Assembly: GCF_000143415.4 (NCBI RefSeq)
Contig: NW_003314302.1
Span: forward strand, 1,202,032 to 1,266,031
From: Selaginella moellendorffii
Lineage: Eukaryota; Streptophyta; Lycopodiopsida; Selaginellales; Selaginellaceae
Length of the DNA: 64,000 nt
Reading direction: 5' to 3'
Of this stretch, positions 10,342-23,529 are shown in pieces. The notes under the pieces were generated by a model that did not search any database, had not been told where the DNA came from, and was given only the letters and a program-made list of their open reading frames with translations. The position numbers were made by a program, and so were the translations under genes. The first letter of the stretch is position 1, and every line of letters starts with the position of its first letter.

Positions 10342-10880
10342 ACTCCACCACCTATAGATGAAATTTGATGCCCATATCAAATGTATCTATTTAATCTTAT
10401 GACTTGTTGACCATGCTTTAGGGGCATCCCCCCATTTAGCGATGTGCTTAAGTCAACCTCCTCAACTAAGAACCCATGATAACAAGATATAGGTGTTTTT
10501 ATACATATCCCTTCACCTCGCCCTCGTAGAGGGTTGGGACTTGAACCTAGCCTTGCTTTACTAAGGGGTTGGGACTTGAACCCAACCTTTGTAAAATACA
10601 TCTATAGATTTGACATCCCTTGGAGAGTCGAGTGTAGCTCTCTATGCTTAGTTGACCTTGTTGAACCCATACTAATTAGTTTATCTTTGGTGTGCCTTCT
10701 AATCTTAACATATGTCATTCCTCAATTTTATAAATGAATACTTTAATTAAACTTTGCATAAGTACATAAAGTTTTACTTTGCAAAAATTTCTCTACTATC
10801 TTTTAAGTGTTTGCTAAGTTTTCCTCCAGTTCCCATATTGCTTCATAGAGTGGAAATCCTTTCTTCATGGGTTGCCTCCA
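10342..10880 (-). mobile_element. Chromovirus A' 3' end: chromodomain remnant and 3' UTR, minus strand
   Basis: Reading from 10880 down, the sequence matches the chromodomain end of element A (about 28170-28301), then the A 3' UTR with two T-arm-like motifs (GGTTCAAGTCC on the minus strand, at 10537-10547 and 10572-10582), then the polypurine tract actccaccacctatag (minus sense) at 10342-10357. It is cut at about 10880, where element C pol begins on the other strand. The rest of A' is missing here. Confidence 0.75.
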
Positions 10881-13445
10881 TTATGAGGTGTGGAGTATGG
10901 GATTATATTAGAGCCGAGGACACGGCTAATTTACCAGCGTCCATTTTGGTTAAGTTATGTGGAGGAGCAAGAAGTCCAACGACAAGTTAAAGAGTTACTT
11001 GAGTTTGGATTTATTTAGCCAAGTAAGTCTCCATTTGGTGCTCTAGTTTTGCTTGTGAAAAAGGATGACTCAATATGGATGTGTATTGACTATCGTGCCT
11101 TGAACAAAAAGACAGTGAAGGATAAAATGCTGATGCCGCGTGTGGATGATATCTTATATAAGTTTGGTGAAGCACGAGTGTTTACCAAGATTGATCTAAG
11201 TAGTGGATATTATCAGATTGCAATGGATGATGCATTTATCTCCAAGACAGCATTCAACACAAATTTCAGATATTTTGAGTTTACAGTTATGCCGTTTGGT
11301 TTGACAAATGTATCAGCCACATTTACTTGGTTGATGATGGAGATGTTTAGGTGTTATCTTCATGAGTTTATAGAGATTTTCTTGGACGATATTTTTGTTT
11401 TCAGCAAGAATATGGAGGAGCATAAAGTGCATTTGTGCAAGGTATTTTTGTTACTTTATGACAACAAACTTTATGCGAAGAAGAGCAAATGTGAGTTTAC
11501 AAAGTCAGAGGTGGAATATCTAGGCCATATTATGACATTTAAGGGTGTCAAGATGGATCCAAGGAAGGTGGTTGCAGTGGAGAATTAGCCTACATCAACT
11601 TTAGTGGTCGAGTTACACAGCTTTCTTGGTATGGCTAATTACTACCAATGTTTCCAACATAAGTTTGTGGAGGTGGCTATTCTTTTGACACGATTGTTAC
11701 ACAAGAATGTATCATTCAAATGGAAGAAGCCACAAAAGGAGAGTTTGTGGTGTTGAAACGATTGTTGAGCAAGACTCCAGTGCTTCGTATTGTTGATCCA
11801 TCAAAACATTATAAGGTGATATGCGATGCGAGTGGTTATGCACTAGGAGGAGTTCTCATGTAAGAGGGATAGCCTATTGCATATGAGAGTCAAAATTTGA
11901 ATCTTGTAGAACAACACTATTCCACATATGAGCAGGAGTTACTCTTTATTATTCATGTTTTGCGGACATGGCAACACTATTTTTATGGTGTAGTGTTCGT
12001 GGTGTTGATGGATCATAAATCACTTGTGTATTTTTTCACACAAAAGGATATGAGTTGATTAAGTGCAAAGGCTGATATCCTTGAGTATTGTAAATCATGC
12101 GAGCTTTGTCAGCAAGTAAAGGTGCCACGAGAGAAGCTGGGGGGACTTTTGCAACCTTTACCTATTCCTTAGAGCTATTGGTGTAGTATCTCTATGGACT
12201 TCATTACTTGTTTGCTATAAACACAAAGGCAAAAGGAGCAAGTATAAGCTATAGTGGATCGTTTGACGAAGTATGTGCAGTTGTTGGCTCTTCCGAAGAT
12301 TATCATTGCCTCAGACTTGGCTATAGTCTACTTGGAGAAGGTTTTTCCTAATTTTGGTTTGCCAGAGGATATCATTAATGATTGAGATTCAAAGTTTACA
12401 AGTGGATTTTGGAAGAGCAATGGACCAAATGGAAGCCCCTTTCTCATTGGTGGATGGGATTCTCTACTATAATGGTTGTGTATATTTGCCACGAGTGGAA
12501 GTGTTAATTACTCAAGTTTATTCCACTATCATGACCATCCAGAGGCTGATCATTTTGGGGGGAAGAAGACATATGAGTTGATTAAGTGCAATTTTTATTG
12601 GAGGAATATGAAAGCTGATATCCTTGAGTATTGTAAATCATGCGAGCTTTGTCAGCGGGTTAAGGTGCTACAAAAGAAGCTAAGGGCAGTTTTGCAACTT
12701 TTATCTATTCCTCAAAGTCATTAGTGTAGTATCTCTATGGACTTCATCACTTGTTTGCCATGAACACAGAGGCAAAAGGAGTAAGTATAGGTCATAGTGG
12801 ATCAATTGATGAAGTATTTATGGTTGTTGGCTCTTTAGAAGACTGTCACTGCACCAAACTTAGTTGCAATCTACTTGGAGAAGGTTTTTTTTTTTTTTTT
12901 TTGATTTTTGTTTACCGGAGAACATCATTAGTGATCGAGATTCAAAGTTCACAAATGGATTTTGGAAGAGTTTTGTGAAGGCTATACAAGTGACTTTGAA
13001 ACTCTTGAGTGGAGATCATCTTTAGACAGATGGGCAAACCAAGCATGTGAATCAGGTGGTGCAGGATATGCTACATTGTAGCATTGGCCAAATGCAAGGA
13101 CAGTGGGATTTAGGTGTTACATTTAAGTAAGGATATTCAAGATAAGCTTGATTCTGAAGCGACTGATCTAGCCATAGAACTTCATGAGATTCTGGTGGTG
13201 TGCAAATGGAATTTGTAGGTAGCTCAGGATAGAGTGAAGAAGTTTGGTAATGAGCATTGCCAATTCCGGGAATATAAAGTGGGTGATCTCATCTTCATAT
13301 GAGTGATCTTTTCATCAAGTGAGCAGTAGAACACCTTAGTGCCTTTACGGATAGGGAAGAGTGATAAAATTTCCCATCGATATGCTAGAGGCAACCCATG
13401 AGGAAGTTTAGATGGAAAAAACATCAGAAAACTCTTTGAGTACAT
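10881..13445 (+). pseudogene. Ty3/gypsy element C pol: RT, RNase H, integrase (decayed)
   Basis: The RT core is well preserved at 11049-11588: WMCIDYRALNKKTV, FTKIDLSSGYYQI, MPFGLTN, and LDDI in place of the usual YxDD. RNase H follows at 11760-12060 (CDASGYALGGVLM). The integrase zinc-finger and core appear twice, at 12063-12412 and 12413-12962, and sequence ends near 13445 at a C-terminal region. A poly-T run (about 12885) and many stops break the later part. The element is related to 34543-36590. Its gag and protease lie on the opposite strand at 13537-15040, so the pol block has been inverted or joined from another copy. Confidence 0.85.
12063..12962 (+). repeat. Tandem duplication of the integrase start in element C
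   Basis: Bases 12063-12412 and 12578-12962 are close copies: KADILEYCKSCELCQ-type zinc finger, then the MDFIT region and the following 200 bases. Only the second copy is preceded by the normal spacer (MEAPFSLVDGILYYNG). The first joins RNase H directly, which points to unequal exchange or an insertion of a second copy. Confidence 0.75.
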
Positions 13446-13536
13446 CTTATACTACTGCTTCTCCCCCACACGTGCCTTGGTCCCCCTCACAAACAAACAG
13501 TAAGTAACTCGAAAGTGTTCTTCCATTATGACAAGC

Positions 13537-15040
13537 TCACTTCAAAGATGTAGCGAAGAGTATAACAACTAGAGGTTGAATTCCCTCTCCAAACCACACA
13601 TCTTTAATGCCACCATACTCTAGTGAGACACACTTAATACTCCACTTTATCTCCGGATCCACCTTCACCAACCATGGCATCCCAAGAATGAGATCCACAT
13701 AATAGATATTTGCGAGATAAAAAGTTTTTATAAGTGTGGTTTTGCCAGCAAACACTTCCAGCCTCTCTATATAAGCATCGAAATGTTGAGCAAAGGTAGT
13801 TGCACCTTTCACCATGTATGGAAGAACTCCTCATGTGATCAAGCTATACTCCGCAACAAACTTTGTTGAAACAAAGTTGTCATCACTCCTACTATCTAGT
13901 AAAATCTACATTGGATCGCCACAGAACATGCCCTCTAGCATTAAAGTTAATTCATGAGTGTCTTTGAGCTCTATCTTGTTCCACACACAGTTGAGTTGAC
14001 GAGCAATGATCAAAAGCTTCTTCCTTCGACTGGAATGGATGTCCCCATCATCCTCAGAATGCAAAGTTTGCAACTTTTTAGTATCTAACTTACTGTCAGT
14101 AGAAGATTGGCCATTCTTTTTGCCCTGCTGCTTGTTCTGACAACTTTGTCTATAATTCTTCACAAAGAACTTCTGCTTCTTTGACCCCTTTGCATCTGAA
14201 GTAGTCACCACAAACTTCAACTTGTGGTGCTTGTTCCCATCCTTATATCCATGGCAATCATCATGATGATTCTCGACAGAAGGACTCCATGAATGCTTAT
14301 GAGACTTGTGCTTGTCATTGTCAAGCCAACGAGCCACATCAAAGAGATCCTCCAAACTCTTTGTAGGCTGAGAATGATGCAAGTGTTCCCACATGCTCTC
14401 ACTATAAAGGCTATTAATGAAGTAGGACTTGTTCTGATCTAGATCCTTTGGAACACGAGTAATCAAATGAGTAAGCTTCTCAATATAGTCTGTAAGCATC
14501 CTTTTCCCTTGCTAAAATAATCAAAGTTCTATACGAACATTCTCCATGTTGTAGTGAGGGGCAAAACATAAATGAAAAGCAGCTTCAAACTCATCTATGG
14601 TTAACACTGGTGGTTTCTTATCCGCAACACAAGACTCCTCAAGCCAATTCCACCATCGAAGACCTGCATCATGCAAAACCATTGAAATAACCATTAAAGC
14701 CTCTGCATCCAGAGTTCCCCTAACAGCCAATAACTTCTTCACATTGGCTAGCTAAGCAAGACACTTGTCCATACCACCATCACTAGAAAGGTTGGAATCT
14801 TGAATTGATCTACCAAGGAAAGCTTACTTGGAGCGCTACCACGTCCAACCTTGAGTGCCTCAACACGCCCACACATGATATCCATCATGCCATCTCGTCT
14901 TGCATCTCTTACTAATTTTGATTAAAGGCTCATAACTCATGAATAACATCTTTAATGGTCCAAACCTCCGCAACTCCATTAGCACCATCATCAACACCAC
15001 CATCAACAATAGGATTTTAACATTCAGCTTGGTCAGCCAT
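13537..15040 (-). pseudogene. Ty3/gypsy element C gag and protease (decayed)
   Basis: On the minus strand an ATG at 15040, just after the primer site, opens MADQAEC. The frame then reads on through several stops as gag (LVLHDAGLRWWNWLEES-like core at about 14650; RMLTDYIEKLTHLITRVPKDL at about 14490), then a Lys/His-rich stretch, then protease (ILLDSRSDDNFV, where families have D-S/T-G, at about 13905; LILGMPWL at about 13680). No zinc-knuckle CCHC was seen. Gag would form the particle; protease would cut the polyprotein. The frame ends at 13537, where pol on the other strand abuts. Confidence 0.8.
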
Positions 15041-15052
15041 TGCAACTAACTC

Positions 15053-15065
15053 CTTTAAATACCAA
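15053..15065 (-). promoter_or_regulatory. Element C primer-binding site
   Basis: On the minus strand, TTGGTATTTAAAGG directly follows the LTR end. It is a decayed form of the TGGTATCAGAG site, 12 bases before the gag ATG. Confidence 0.65.
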
Positions 15066-15167
15066 TGTTCCCTTAAACCCTAAGCCAATTGGCTAAAGGG
15101 GTGATCACTTGATTGCAAGGCCCTTTCTTTATCATATTATCATATTATCATGACCTGGTGCTTAATA
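15066..15167 (-). repeat. 5' LTR of element C (about 100 bp)
   Basis: A short LTR on the minus strand, starting TATTAAGCACC (from TGTTAGGCACC) and ending CA before the primer site. It matches 34228-34343 and 34428-34542. It contains the cccctttagccaattggct module. Confidence 0.75.
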
Positions 15168-15834
15168 GTCTTGGTCTTGATCTCGGTCTCGGTCTTGGTC
15201 TCAGTCTTGGTCTTGGTCTTAGTCTTGGTTTAAGTCTCGGTCTCGGTCTTGACCTTAGACTCCATCTTGGGTCTATCTCGGATTTGACATCAGACTCCAT
15301 CTTAGATCTATTTCGGACTCCATCTTGGGTCTATCTCAGACTCTATCTCAAGTCCATCTTGGGTCCATATCAAACTCCATTTTGGACTCCATCTTGGGTC
15401 CATCTCAAGTCCATATCGAATTCCATCTTGGACTCTATCTCGAGATCATCTTCTCAAATTCCTTCTTGAACTCCTTTTCAGAATCCATCTAGAACTTTTT
15501 TTTGGACTCCTTTTTAGACTTGTTCTTGACACTTCCATGTGTCACAACACTCTCCATATGTTAATATTTCTTGTGTCCACTACAGATATCATATCAAACA
15601 CCTCACTTAAGAGGAGTTCTGTGATGAAATTTATCATAAGACATTTTCATGGATGATTGGGGATTGGGAGGCTTTGAAAGAAACCCCCACTATCTTTCAT
15701 TACGACCTTCACCTATTGATATGTTAAGGATGTCTTTACATAGTCTTGAACATTTTTATCTATGTTTGGCTAGTGATACTTTCTTTTGAGTAAGCCTATT
15801 GTTTTGGGCATTTTGTTGTGTCCTATTAAAGGTA
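15168..15834 (-). repeat. Fragment of an A2-type LTR with decayed hexamer array
   Basis: Bases 15168-15480 are a ggtctt/ggactccat array matching the array of the young A2 LTR (58735-59300) with many CGG-to-TGG changes. The following 60 bases match the sequence after that array (tgtgtcc region). From about 15600 to 15834 I see no match and no gene. Confidence 0.65.
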
Positions 15835-17338
15835 TATAAAAGATTAATTTTTCCATTTTATTTTAGTCACTTAACCATGCTTTGGACCTCTTGAAGAAGT
15901 CTCACTCACAACCTCTATAGATCCTTATCTGCCTTGGGATATTTGCCTACCCCTAGATATGATCTCAAGACCATATCAGCTTCGTATTGAGTCCAAGTGC
16001 TCTATGTGTTCAATTTCACTCCTAACAGCCCAAAGATACCATTAACATTTTAGTATATTACACTAAGGTTATATCCATTTACCCTTGTTTCATTGGTAAT
16101 CCAAGACCACCCACAATATGGTTCTATCTCTTTGACACTAAGCCATCTATCCATGAGTGATCATTTCATGACTACACCTTAACATTTTCAGGATGCCCCA
16201 AGATACGGGGAATACCATCCCCCAATATCCTTCCTTTAGTCCCTATCAAGTCCCTCTATTTATGACAGTGCTTGCTAACACCACCACTAGTTTAGGGCCC
16301 AAAGGCCTATCCACTAAGCCTCATTCACCTTTGGGACTTTCTTACCACATAACCTTACCCTTGGTCACCAAGCAAGAGGACGATTCTTTTTTCTTTCCAT
16401 GGTCCGAGACTTTGGGATAAGATTTCAAAACATTGCAGCCTAGTATAAGTTTCATGTGTAATCCTCCCACCTTTCACCACTAGGGTGTTGCAGCCATATG
16501 GCTAGAGTGACGTTCCGATAAGCCATGCAAGGTATCTAAGTAAATAGTGCCACCCACACTTGGATTGGGAGTATTGACCATCTGATTTCCCAGAGGAGCT
16601 AGAGCTAACTTTGGAACACCTCACCAAGTTACCCATTTGTTCATCCATGTCGGTTTCAGGCTTTATTACAAACTCCATCTTGGGCTCCATCTCAGGTTCC
16701 ATCTCAAGCTCCATCTTTGACTCTATTTCAGACTTCTTTTCGGACTCGATCTTGACACTTTTATGTGTCATAACACTTGTCATGTGTTGGTCCTTCTTGT
16801 GTCCTTTTCTAGATACTCACTTATTAATCACTTCATATTTATTCCTTAAGTATTTCATTGGGAGTTCTACTTTTGCTCTTGACTTTCTGAGCTAAAGCTT
16901 TTTATCCAAATATATTACACTCATTGAATCTTCACTTTTGGCCACTACTATATAGCACACTTTCAAACCGACATTAAGGCTTAGAGATTTGTGTTTCACA
17001 ACACCACCACCCATAAATGAATTTTGATATTATCATCGAATGATAAACTATTTTCTGAAGTAACCCCTATCATAGATTACCATTTCTATCTTTTGCACTA
17101 AACAATTATTCATCAATGGTTTAACACCGAAGGGAAATCATGCCTTGCATGTCCTTGATGAAGTATAGACCCTCCAACTTAGGGACTTATTAAATCCTTT
17201 ATTTTGGTCTTCTCACTTTGTTGGATTAGATCCTACTAAACCCCCTAGAGACACCTTCTCTATCTCAATCTTACTATTCATTCTAGAGTAGTTTCAAACC
17301 ATATCATTATAACCATCACCTTTTTGGAACTTTAATAT
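15835..17338 (-). mobile_element. Old A2-type element: 3' LTR and internal end, minus strand
   Basis: The LTR at 15835-17000 is a diverged copy of 57730-59526. The polypurine tract (minus sense of acaccaccacccataa) follows at 17001-17016. Bases 17017-17338 match the A2 internal region 59545-59845. The element is then broken by D at 17339 and resumes at 31193, with aatat on both sides. It is the outermost layer of the nest. Confidence 0.8.
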
Positions 17339-18376
17339 TGCGGAACCTAAACCCTCTATGTGCCACGTGTCATATGCCACATGTCCAAAAGATAGTGGTG
17401 TGGAACCTCGAGTTTCAGAGCCTTGGGCCATTGATGTCAAACTCCTAAGCATGGAGTCAAGGAGTGACAGAACAGAACCATGGAGTAGCTCCCGAGCATA
17501 TAGCCAAAAGAGCAAAGGGTAAGGAGCATGGAGTGACTTGGAACAGTCCTAGAGCAACCAGTATCCCAATGCCAGGACCAACATGCAAAACGGAGCTAAA
17601 CAGAGTCTGGCACTATTTCAACATACCAGTGCCTTAACATGAGGGTATAGGTACTCCACTAGCTAGCATGGTGTGGAACTTGGGCTTAGACCCAAGCCAA
17701 ATGCAAAACAAAAACAGGCACGCAAGCAAAAGTTAGATTATGCCTTAGGTTGGTCAGCCATACCCAACCTACCCACTATCCCTATTATACATTTGGAACT
17801 CCCTATAGCCCCTCCCTCCCCTTTGAAGAACACACACTTTAGGCTTTGACCTAGTATCAGGAGTTAGTCTCTAGGACAAACTTGAAACTTACTAAATATG
17901 GAATGTCCTTAGATTGTGAATTTAGACACGGGATAAACACTATTGTGTTCAGGACAATCTCTACATTCCATAAATATGCTAAATAAGAAAATCTAGACAC
18001 TTTTCATAAATAGCATTTGAAACCGAAATGAGACTAACACAAAGGGCATGATAGTGAGGGTGTTTGGCAGACACAGTAAGCTATCATTTAGCAATATTGA
18101 GGGATCAAACTCAATATTGCGGGGGTTCTTGACACTAGCAAGTGCAAGCTAATGACAAACCAAGCTAAGTATACTCAACAAGAAACACATAGAGTTCTTA
18201 CCTTATGTTTATCCAATTTAAGTGCATGTTTATTGACCAGTTTCTCAACTAGCTCAAGTGGGAATTGATAACGGGTCCAATAATACTGACCTTCTACCGT
18301 CATGGTAGTAAGGAAAGAATATCTGAAAGGACTAGCTGACATATAAATTTTGATACCCGAAGTCACATTCACAACA
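17339..18376 (-). repeat. 3' LTR of element D
   Basis: Matches 30023-31192 but has lost about 70 bases after the first two (TG then cggaacc). It ends in plus orientation at cacaaca, followed by the polypurine tract. It contains the 65-codon ORF at 18175-18372. Confidence 0.82.
18175..18372 (-). CDS. 65-codon ORF at the start of the D LTR, function unknown
   Basis: The ATG lies four bases inside the LTR start, and the ORF has the same start, stop and length as the one at 30991-31188. The two peptides differ at about a dozen positions and share LTRxxLVEKLVN-like stretches such as RYQFPLELVEKLVN. No family recognised. Conservation may only reflect LTR identity, so a coding role is unproven. Confidence 0.2.
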   Translation of the reverse strand: MNVTSGIKIYMSASPFRYSFLTTMTVEGQYYWTRYQFPLELVEKLVNKHALKLDKHKVRTLCVSC

Positions 18377-18392
18377 CTCTCCCCCCCTTAGG
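18377..18392 (-). promoter_or_regulatory. Polypurine tract of element D
   Basis: On the minus strand, taaggggggagag directly abuts the LTR start TGTTGTGAATG. This is the expected primer for plus-strand DNA synthesis. Confidence 0.7.
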
Positions 18393-21300
18393 GAAGATCG
18401 ACGTCTACCGGCAAGGAAACAACTCTAGAAAAAATTCACGGTGATCATACTATGTGAGAAATGCACCAACCCTAAATGAGTTAGGGTAACTTCTTTATTT
18501 AACGCAAATGCACTACTAATATAGACACCTTTTGGCTATTATTGACAAGGAAATGACCAATGGAGTTAGCCACCTTTATTGCTTTGGGTGTCATCTAACT
18601 TACAAAAGTGTGATATGCTCTTGCTTACAATGATATAGAGAGAGAAGTTAAAGGCCTTAACCCTCATGAGCAAAGAAACCAAACCTGTTGGTAAGGTTTA
18701 GATAAACTACTATAAACAGGTAGTTAAAGTTGTTTACACAGTCACACCCTTTTACAATGAAATAAGGAATATTGACAAAGAGGCAGGTGATGAGACCAGT
18801 CGATAGTAACTACTCTATGATTAGAGATTTCACCATGCATACGAAGCACCAAAGCCAATCTGTCTATACTGGCCCAAATTCAATGATTAATAGATGGATA
18901 ATATTAAAGTCAAAGACAATGATATTTGAGAGACTTAATTATCAGTGAATAAATCTTAGTTTAGAACACGAAAGTATTCCAAGTAAGTTATCATTCGATA
19001 AACGAGGATTAGAATATAGGAACCACCAAGATCATCATAATTGGAAAATATAGGATTCACCATCTAATAATATTCAATAGCTAGTGTATCATTAAGAAAA
19101 CGTAATGATAAAACTTAACTATTAAATATTTAGATAGCATACTAAACAACTTACGTAATACGACTAAAAGAACACAAAGTATTATTGACTGGTAAGCAAG
19201 ATGCTCGCAAATGTATCACCAAAGGAAATAACATCCTAATCTATCAGAACTAACATGAGCAACAATCAACAGAACAGAATGAATGCCACAAAACCAACAA
19301 ATATTCGTTCATACCAACTATCGCACTAGCCAATTTGAATAAATCCCAACTAACAACACCAAGGAACTCAAGTTGCTTAAGCAAGTGTCAGCAACATCCC
19401 ATTGATGTCTCAAACCCAAGAGACCAATCCAAAGTAAACCACAAAAAACATGTGGTATTGCTAAAGCTAAAAGCCATCAAAGTGAATAACTAACTACCAT
19501 GAAAGATCATCAATCATCCTATCAACAAAAAGATGCAAAATCATCATCAAAAAAAGAATCTACCATCCTGAAGGACGGCAAATCATTCTATATCAACAAC
19601 ACTCAAGCAAAACCTTTTGATAAGGATAATTAACTAATCTAGATGATAGTCAATCATCACTAATGATTGTGAGATGCAAAAGCCAATTTTAACATTGAAG
19701 CTAACAAGCTAAAATGCCTTCCCTAACAATTTTTAACAAATGGAACAATGAGTATGAAAACTCAAAAAACTAGAGCTTGAAGAAGTTTAGAATTAAGTTT
19801 TGCATAATAATGATCACGAGTTTCATAAAAACTCACTTCAATATTAAAGAGAAATCACGGTACAGCCCACAATATCCTCCTCAACACATCCATAAGCCAA
19901 CCAAGACTCAATGAAATCCAACACTACTAATTAAATGCAACCAAATGATATCGACAAAGGTAGAGTCAACATGCCAACATAGAAAACCCATGTAAGCCCA
20001 CGACATGATCCTCCGCAACACCAACCGGTAAAACAAGCCTATCACTGCTAAATCATCATCGAGTAAAACAAGTGTCAACAGTTCTTGATGAAGTTTACAA
20101 GTAATCACTGGTCGCAAAGCAACTAACAATCACTCTTTAACTTGCTTTCACAAGACCCAAACATTAAACTCATGTTATCAAGTCATATGCTTGTCCAGTA
20201 TGAATGTAATACCCTAGACATGAAATAAAGGTTCATGGACAAGCACGAACTAAATGACTACTTGAATCCAACTCAACAGCAGTAAGCTCACCAATGCGTT
20301 TATGAGCATACCTTGAAGAAGCCTCCTCATAGACAAACCTATAGTACGGGTACCGACATCTCAACCTCAAACAACTAAGTTGGACATGATTCACCATTAT
20401 CAACTAAGGAGCAGGGCCACCAAAACCAAGTCAAGATCAGTGAGAGCTCATTACTCTCATAAAGTCTAATGAAATGCAAGGTGCAACTTGCCACTAAGTA
20501 TAACGCTACAGAAGAAAGGCACAAGGGTCACCTTTCTACATCAACTCGAGATTCTATTCAACTCAATTGCTTTAACCCCAAAGGTTAGCATCCTTTTCGG
20601 TTTGTATTATAAAAACTACTTATTAAGGTTAAGTTAACCGAAGTCAACTCCAACCCCTTCATTGGTTTGTACTGACTTACAAAAATGGAATGGTTTTCAA
20701 ACAAAGTGATCAACAAATTAACCATTGGAAAAATCTAAGAAAATTTGTGGAAATTTTTCCATCCTAGAGAAAGAATGACTCTCAGTCCAAGAATGCAAAC
20801 TTTCAAGACTCAACTAACTTCCTCTTACTAACAACTTCACATAAATTCACTTCAACACAAATTCTCATGACCTAATAGCATGCTTAATTATCAAACATCT
20901 TTGCCCATTTTTCTGATATCCAACACCGACATCCGCAAAAATGCAAAATAAACATTTAAGGCTTGATTATGAAGACCACATCTTTGGATATCTATATTGC
21001 ACTAACACTCTTCTTCAACCACCTTCAAGATCCAATGTGAAGTCAAAATACTAATAAAAAAAATGACATGAAAAATCAAGTTCTAAGGAAAATTCCTCAT
21101 CACTTAAAACAATAATGCCACTTCCACTAATACAAGTGCTAACGATGTTAATGCCTTAACTACACACCTTCTCCATCCAACAATCTACTTTTAGTGTTAA
21201 TAGATCAACCGACAAGAAATAGCAAATGAATGCCATAACCCTTTCCACAACCTTATGGGCAAACCCTTAAGGAAAAAATGTACTAACTCAAATTTAGCAT

Positions 21301-22312
21301 AATGGACCACAATTGAGAATCCAGTCAAAGTTACTATAATGTTACTACATGTAAGTAGACTAGCTTCACCATCAACCACTTTGGGGTTGATCATCATTAA
21401 CCAAGCAATTTCGTAAACACATTTCTCATTATCACATGGATATTATAAAAGTATCACAATGACTTGATCATCCATTGAGCAACACTACGAGCAATGCCCA
21501 TGTTATTACTTTAAATGTTTATGTGAATATCAAGTGCTAACTCGATTTGATAAAATGCAACATAAATGCCACACTCCACTGATAGAGATTTACAACACCC
21601 AATACTAGTAACTTTTGTTCACAATACGGACAAGCTCATGCCACTCTCTTTCTGACCAAACTCAAAACTAATCTAACACCAAGCTATTCAAAGAGCAATA
21701 GCAAAGTTCCCCGGAAAAAGAATTGAGCATTGTCTTCAATAGCAAGTCTAAACAAAATGGTATAACACTTTATGGTTATCCATTCCACAACTCACCACTT
21801 GCAAAATTATCACTTCCAACATGCATCAAAGTAGGGACTCTTGATTGCATGATATGAATATGAGCAATGAATTAACATCTCATTGCAAATCATCTCTCCA
21901 AGAAGAGAAGATAATTTATGTGTTTGATCTTTCGTCCCTGACAACTCTCTTTTCAGTCTCATCTTTGACCAAACCTCAAGCTTGCTTTCGCACTGCCTTT
22001 AGTCCAATCCAAGAAAAGTTTATGAGAGAGCATGGCAATGACTACTTGAACTAATGGACTATAATCTTGATTGGTTCACTTATAATCATGCCTAGAAAAG
22101 ATCCACTAGTGCCATGCTAAACAGCTATAGACTAGCTTATTTGCCACTCATAGCAAACCCAAGGGAGGTTTACTTTTACCTGGTAACCATTGATAGGACA
22201 ACATTAATCCTACCAACTCAAATTGTAACCTCGAGTTGTTAATGTACCTCACTTATGAGCCCAAGTGCAAACTCGTGCAAATGGAACAACTCAGTCCATC
22301 CTATGAGCTCAA
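18393..22312 (-). other. Internal region of element D, first part, non-coding
   Basis: AT-rich sequence with stops in all frames; the longest ORFs (about 66-73 codons) resemble nothing known. Bases from about 18590 to 20400 match 36838-39595 in order, and 21590-21670 matches 45090-45166. The last five bases, ctcaa, form one side of the chromovirus A target duplication. Confidence 0.65.
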
Positions 22313-23470
22313 TATAAGGAACCGACTCCCTGAGATATTGTAGGCTAAAGGATCCCCGAAAGCATGACCGAAATGACAAAAAGTTCATCGGATGGGACCG
22401 AGTCGAAGATCGAGTCCAAGACCGACTCTGAGACCAAGTTCGAGATAGAGTTCAGGATCGAGCCCGAGGCCAAATCGGAGACCGAGTTCAAGATCAAGTT
22501 CGAGACAGTGTCCGAGATCCAAATCGGGTCTGAGACCGAGTCCGAGGTCGAGTCCGACATCAAGTCTGAGATCGGGTCCGAGATCGAGTTCGAGATCGAG
22601 TCCGAGACCGAGTCCGAAGTCAAGTCCGAGATCGAGTCCGAGTCCGAGATCGAGTTCAAGACTGAGTCCAAATACTAATACGGGTCAAGGGGTGAAAGCC
22701 CAAAGCATGTGTCTCCCAGGGCGGGGGGGGCGGGCTGCAGGGGGTTCCAAAAGTATAGTAGGGATAGTGAGGTCTAGGAACCAGTCTTGACGGAACTCTC
22801 CAGTGGTGCTTCCAAACCGACTTGAGGTTAAGACTGGGGCTGAGGGGCCTTGGGTGGGAGTGAGCATGGGCTTGGGTGGTGCCGAAGGGGCCACCTAGGG
22901 AAGTGCTCAAGAGCAACTCCCACTCCTGAAAGGGAAACTGACTGCGGTGCTCCCGACTCATGTGGAGTGGTGCCCCATTTGAATACCTTGTGGCTTATTG
23001 GTCCTCGCCCTTCCTAGGGGCTTGGGCCTTCCCTTCGGGATAGAAGTGGGGGGCGTAGAGGTACCCATACTGGGCCGTTAGGCCATGGTGTTTCGCCCCG
23101 ATGTCCCGAAGCAAGTGTTGCACCCAAGACTTGGGATTTAGAGGGTCCCATGATCAAGTCTTGTTGTACCAAGGGGTGTTAGGAACCTGGAGGCTTGGTG
23201 TGCTTGGCTACTTGTGCCTATGGGGAGTGTAGCCAAACCTTAAGTCCAGTCTAACCCGGGGAGGGGGATTAAGAGGGATTTGGGAATCCGTGGATGGATG
23301 GCTAATGCTTCGTTGTTCGTGCAATGAGTAGTTGAAACTAAGTAGGACCAAGTAGGAGCTGGTACAATAGGTGGGAACCTTGGCAAGGGAACTTAGCACA
23401 AGCCAAGGTAGTGTTGGTCGGATAGACGAGGTAAGCTGGCAAATTGGAAAGGAAAAATTTGTGGTTTACA
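22313..23470 (+). repeat. 5' LTR of chromovirus A
   Basis: 1158 bp, beginning TATAAGG (TGTAAGG with G to A) and ending tttaca just before the primer site. A GA-rich hexamer/12-mer array occupies 22376-22678. It closely matches the 3' LTR; the differences I saw are mainly transitions. Confidence 0.92.
22376..22678 (+). repeat. Hexamer-based array in the 5' LTR of A
   Basis: Repeats of gagtcc/gagatc/gagttc/gagacc, often in 12-base pairs such as gagtccgagatc. Both strands stay open (Ser/Asp-rich and Glu/Ser-rich frames) because the period is a multiple of three. Equivalent arrays lie in every A-type and A2-type LTR of the window. Confidence 0.85.
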
Positions 23471-23486
23471 ATTTGGTATTGGAGCC
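23471..23486 (+). promoter_or_regulatory. Primer-binding site of chromovirus A
   Basis: TTTGGTATTGGAGCC directly follows the LTR end. It is a variant of the initiator-Met site TGGTATCAGAGC, and A2 has the related TTTGGTATCGGAGC. Confidence 0.85.
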
Positions 23487-23529
23487 TTTTCCTCAATTCT
23501 AGCGAAGGATAGAGGCAGATTGCTGGGAG

